A stretch of DNA of 64,000 nucleotides from Neptunicella sp048268085 (GTDB taxonomy: Bacteria > Pseudomonadota > Gammaproteobacteria > Enterobacterales > Alteromonadaceae). Positions 60,484-64,000 of the stretch are shown piece by piece. The notes under the pieces are model-generated. The model was not told the origin of the DNA, made no database searches, and saw only the letters and a program-made list of their open reading frames with translations. Numbering within the stretch: position 1 is the first letter of the stretch; each line of letters starts with the position of its first letter. The stretch is taken from the NCBI RefSeq assembly GCF_048268085.1, contig NZ_JBLWWF010000006.1, positions 124,001 to 188,000 on the forward strand. Direction: 5' to 3'. Both the position numbers and the translations under genes were made by a program.

Positions 60484-62328
60484 CTAAATCGACAATTTGT
60501 CGAGGCGTTTGCCTCCCCAAAAACCATTAATGATCACTCGTGTTACCACGATAGCGGTAAACATCGAAGTGATAATTCCGATGGCCAGAGTAATTGAGAA
60601 ACCTTTAATTGAACCGGTACCGATGGCAAACAAAATAATCGCAGCGATTAAGGTGGTGATATTGGCATCCAAAATAGTTGAGAAAGCACTATCATAACCT
60701 TGATGAATAGCTTGCTGAGGGCCTCGGCCGTCGCGCATTTCTTCTCTAATACGCTCAAAGATCAGTACATTAGCATCTACCGCCATACCTACGGTCAAAA
60801 CAATACCCGCCATGCCCGGCAAGGTTAATGTGGCACCCGGAATCATTGACATAATACCGACAATCATGACCAGGTTAGTAGCAAGCGCCACATTGGCGAC
60901 TAAACCAAATTTACGGTAATACACCGCCATAAAGATCAACACTAACGCAAAGCCCCAAACGATGGCCTGCATTCCTAAATCAATATTTTCTTGTCCCAGA
61001 CTTGGGCCAACGGTACGTTCTTCCACAATTTGAATCGGCGCAATCAAGGCCCCCGCGCGAAGCAGCAACGCCAGGTTTTGTGCTTCTTGAGGCGAATCTA
61101 AACCAGTAATACGGAAATCACGCCCCAAACGGCTTTGAATTGTCGCAACACTGATAATTTGCTCTACTTTTTCAAATTTCGGTTTATCATTTTCATCCCG
61201 TTCAGCTAAGGGCTTATATTCAATAAACACGGTAGCCATGGGCTTGCCAATGTTGCCCTTGGTACCGGCAGACATTTTATTACCACCATCTGAATCGAGT
61301 GAAATATTGACCTGTGGACGACCATACTCATCCAGACTGCTGCTTGCATCGATAATATGATTACCGGTAAGCATGATCTTTTTCTCAAGCAGATGAGGTC
61401 GATTACTTTGGTCATTGATTAATTGAGAACCCGGTGGTACGCGCCCGTCAACAGCCGAGCCTACATCATGTTCGGTATCCACCATGCGCAATTCCAGTGT
61501 GGCTGTAGCGTTAAGGATTTCTTTCGCCCGAGCAGTATCCTGAATACCCGGTAATTGCACCACGATACGATCAGCACCCTGGCGTTGAATTAACGGCTCG
61601 GCAACACCTAACTGGTTAACCCGATTACGCATAATAGTAATATTTTGTTTTACGGCATAATCGCGAGTTTCAAGTAACTTCTTTTCTGACATGGTAGCCA
61701 GAATCATTAGATTATCTTTTTCATTGAAGACTAAGTCTGGATTACGTTTCTTTAAAAACGCTAATCCTTGATCCAAGGTTTCTTGGTCACGAAACTGGAT
61801 ATCAACACCTTCGTCCAACTGGCGAACAGTGCGGTAACGAATTCCTTCTTCGCGCAATGAAGTACGGAAATCACCAACCATGTCTTCCATGGATTTAGCA
61901 ATGGCCAAGTTCATGTCCACTTCCATCAAAAAGTGCACACCACCACGTAAATCCAGTCCCAATTTAATCGGTTCAGCCCCTAATGACTCTAACCATTTTG
62001 GTGTATCCGGTGCCAAATTCATGGCTACGTAATAATTGTCACCCATGGATTTATCTAACATTTCACGAGCAAGTAATTGAGTTTCTGAATCGGGCACTCG
62101 AATTAGAATTTGATCGTTTTCTAATACAGCGCTTTTGATTTTAATATTTGCTTGCTGCAGATCGTCTTCAACCTGCTTTAATGTCTGCATGGTGACGGTG
62201 GCATTACGACCAGCCGAAATCTGAATGGCGTGATCTTCACCATATAGATTCGGTGAAGCATACAAAGCCCCAATGGCGATAATAAAAATCACCATTAGGT
62301 ACTTCCATAATGGAGTTTTGTTTAACAC
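60484..62328 (-). CDS. secD: protein translocase subunit SecD
   Basis: A 614 aa partner of SecF. Signatures are LGLDLRGGVHFLMEVDMNLA near residue 123, GQENIDLGMQAIVWGFALVL near 450 and LTVGMAVDANVLIFERIREE near 515. The large periplasmic P1 domain lies between residues 40 and 450. Fourteen bases separate it from secF. Confidence 0.97.
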   Translation of the reverse strand: MLNKTPLWKYLMVIFIIAIGALYASPNLYGEDHAIQISAGRNATVTMQTLKQVEDDLQQANIKIKSAVLENDQILIRVPDSETQLLAREMLDKSMGDNYYVAMNLAPDTPKWLESLGAEPIKLGLDLRGGVHFLMEVDMNLAIAKSMEDMVGDFRTSLREEGIRYRTVRQLDEGVDIQFRDQETLDQGLAFLKKRNPDLVFNEKDNLMILATMSEKKLLETRDYAVKQNITIMRNRVNQLGVAEPLIQRQGADRIVVQLPGIQDTARAKEILNATATLELRMVDTEHDVGSAVDGRVPPGSQLINDQSNRPHLLEKKIMLTGNHIIDASSSLDEYGRPQVNISLDSDGGNKMSAGTKGNIGKPMATVFIEYKPLAERDENDKPKFEKVEQIISVATIQSRLGRDFRITGLDSPQEAQNLALLLRAGALIAPIQIVEERTVGPSLGQENIDLGMQAIVWGFALVLIFMAVYYRKFGLVANVALATNLVMIVGIMSMIPGATLTLPGMAGIVLTVGMAVDANVLIFERIREEMRDGRGPQQAIHQGYDSAFSTILDANITTLIAAIILFAIGTGSIKGFSITLAIGIITSMFTAIVVTRVIINGFWGGKRLDKLSI

Positions 62329-62432
62329 AAGATATTCCTTTGTTTGGGTTGACGATAAAACCTCGCTAACCGGCGCTTATTCATTAAGTAGCAAACAAGC
62401 ACCGGCATACTCAGGTAAACCCAGTTCAAAAA

Positions 62433-62771
62433 TTACAGGCTTTTCATCGTGCCTTTGGGCAATACTGCCGAAATAGCCGATTTCTGTACCACAATGTTGG
62501 TGGCTTCATTCAATGCCAGTTCAACAAAATCTTTTTCTTCACTTACTTTTACTATTTTACCTACCATGCCACCTTGCGTTAGCACCTCATCCCCTTTGCT
62601 TAACGAAGCAACCAGATTCTTGTGCTCTTTAACGCGTTTAGCTTGTGGACGATACAGCATGAAATAAAAAATCAGACCGAAAATACCCAACATAATCAGC
62701 ATTGACATACCGCCATCTTGCGCGCCACCAGGTGCAGCTTGTGCGTAGGCATTTGAAATAAATAAACTCAT
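62433..62771 (-). CDS. yajC: preprotein translocase accessory subunit YajC
   Basis: A 112 aa protein with one transmembrane helix (about residues 23-40, MSMLIMLGIFGLIFYFML) and a cytoplasmic SH3-like tail (KGDEVLTQGGMVGKIVKVSE). Binds SecDF. Between tgt and secD as in E. coli. Confidence 0.97.
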   Translation of the reverse strand: MSLFISNAYAQAAPGGAQDGGMSMLIMLGIFGLIFYFMLYRPQAKRVKEHKNLVASLSKGDEVLTQGGMVGKIVKVSEEKDFVELALNEATNIVVQKSAISAVLPKGTMKSL

Positions 62772-62812
62772 GTTTTTCCCCTAATTAATAAATTTTTATA
62801 TTTTATAAAGCA

Positions 62813-63925
62813 TCACAGTGCTGGCACTGGCATGTCTTTTTGTTGATAAAACTCAGTCACAAACTGATCAAGTTGACCGGCATCAATCGCATCCCGCAAT
62901 CCTTGCATTACTCGTTGATAATAACGCAGGTTGTGAATGGTATTAAGTCTGGCACCGAGTATCTCATTGCACTTGTCCAAATGATGTAAATATGACCGCG
63001 AATAATTTTTACAAGTGTAACAGTCACATTTTTCATCTAATGGGCCGGTATCGGTTTTATGCTTGGCATTGCGAATCTTGACAATACCTTCGGTGACAAA
63101 CAAATGTCCGTTACGAGCATTACGGGTTGGCATCACACAATCAAACATATCAATGCCACGGCGCACCGCTTCAACAATATCTTCCGGTTTACCGACTCCC
63201 ATCAGATAACGAGGCTTATCTGCCGGGATCTTTTCCGCGGTATGATCCAAAATACGGATCATATCTTCTTTAGGTTCGCCTACCGACAATCCCCCAATGG
63301 CATAGCCGTCAAAACCAATATCCACCAATCCTCGCAACGAAATATCGCGCAAACCTTCATGCATACCGCCCTGAATAATGCCAAATAACGCTGACGGGTT
63401 ACCGGCATGGGCATCTTTACTGCGCTGTGCCCAGCGTAATGAGAGTTCCATCGATTTACGTGCTACTGATTCTTCCGCAGGATAAGGCGTACATTCATCA
63501 AAAATCATTACGATATCCGAGCCAAGATCACGCTGGACATGCATGGACTTTTCCGGGGTAAGCATGATTTTTTCACCGTTGATGGGGGAACGGAACGTCA
63601 CACCTTCCTCGGTAATTTTGCGAAGTTCACCTAAGCTGAATACCTGAAAACCACCGGAATCAGTCAATATAGGTTTATCCCAATGCATAAAGTCATGTAA
63701 GTCACCATGTAACTTCATCACTTCAGTGCCGGGACGTAACATTAAATGAAAGGTATTACCTAAACAGATATGTGCACCGGTATCTTCCAGTTCCTCCGGA
63801 GTCATTCCCTTAACCGTGCCGTAGGTACCAACAGGCATAAACGCAGGCGTTTCCACCACTCCACGTTGAAAAGTCATTCTACCCCGACGAGCTTTTCCAT
63901 CGGTTTTAATTAATTCAAATTGCAT
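62813..63925 (-). CDS. tgt: tRNA-guanine transglycosylase
   Basis: A 370 aa enzyme that inserts preQ1 at the wobble position of tRNAs with GUN anticodons. Catalytic Asp in LTDSGGFQVFSLGELRKI near residue 89, DCVMPTRNARNGHLFVTEGI near 264 and zinc ligands in CDCYTCKNYSRSYLHHLDK near 302. It heads the tgt-yajC-secD-secF group; queA would be expected just outside the window. Confidence 0.97.
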   Translation of the reverse strand: MQFELIKTDGKARRGRMTFQRGVVETPAFMPVGTYGTVKGMTPEELEDTGAHICLGNTFHLMLRPGTEVMKLHGDLHDFMHWDKPILTDSGGFQVFSLGELRKITEEGVTFRSPINGEKIMLTPEKSMHVQRDLGSDIVMIFDECTPYPAEESVARKSMELSLRWAQRSKDAHAGNPSALFGIIQGGMHEGLRDISLRGLVDIGFDGYAIGGLSVGEPKEDMIRILDHTAEKIPADKPRYLMGVGKPEDIVEAVRRGIDMFDCVMPTRNARNGHLFVTEGIVKIRNAKHKTDTGPLDEKCDCYTCKNYSRSYLHHLDKCNEILGARLNTIHNLRYYQRVMQGLRDAIDAGQLDQFVTEFYQQKDMPVPAL

Positions 63926-64000
63926 AAAAAATCCTGACAGCAGACCGGAAAACAGTCCGGAGCTGAGAAAAAAGAGCGCTGATTATATACGAACACGCCT

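Overview
The window is chromosomal DNA from a gammaproteobacterium, most likely a marine member of the Alteromonadales (Alteromonas/Glaciecola-like). The evidence is the near-textbook FadR, NhaB-DsbB, YcgN/YcgL, UPF0231, iscRSUA-hscBA-fdx, cysE-trmJ/suhB and tgt-yajC-secD-secF blocks, a moderate GC content and frequent TAATG/ATGA couplings. Species assignment is inference, because no rRNA or tRNA gene lies in the window.

Layout. 1-16 kb: the edge of a monothiol glutaredoxin gene, sodB, a methyltransferase, a GMC oxidoreductase, fadR, nhaB-dsbB, a ycgN/mltB-like/ycgL/rnd cluster, fadD, an alpha/beta hydrolase, an Slp lipoprotein, tsaB and a yoaA helicase. 16.6-19.3 kb: a secreted nucleotide phosphodiesterase, then an accessory pocket with degenerate heptamer repeats, two small membrane-protein genes arranged as integron-type cassettes with attC-like sites, and several dispersed palindromic repeats. 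19.3-34.3 kb: an FdhF/YdeP-type molybdopterin oxidoreductase with fdhD, a pair of bacterial PH-domain proteins, yjjX-yacL, an M61 peptidase, a fragment of a short-chain dehydrogenase gene, LysR and a divergent MDR reductase, a secreted ATP-dependent DNA ligase, and an ArsR regulator divergent from a NIPSNAP/ABM/DUF6058 group.

34.4-42.4 kb: the complete histidine operon, with promoter, His-rich leader peptide, attenuator and hisGDCBHAFI(E). A gene for a four-helix-bundle (S23/IVP) protein sits between hisF and hisIE, bracketed by heptamer repeats in opposite orientation, including 11 perfect copies of GTAGCTC. 42.4-44.1 kb: a second accessory pocket, with a DUF3800 gene followed by an attC-like site and then a gene-free, highly structured stretch rich in hairpins whose loops carry GGA. 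44.1-51.4 kb: an S9 peptidase lipoprotein, a long-form isocitrate lyase, cytochrome b561-YceI, DUF1456, a 2OG-Fe(II) oxygenase, and an Hsp20 gene with a sigma32-like promoter and a ROSE-like RNA thermometer.

51.5-64 kb: the ISC iron-sulfur operon with a good IscR type 1 site and an internal terminator-like hairpin, cysE, trmJ, divergent suhB, and the tgt-yajC-secD-secF group. The most unusual points are the S23/heptamer insertion in his, the integrase-less attC cassettes, and the GGA-loop hairpin cluster near 43.8 kb.
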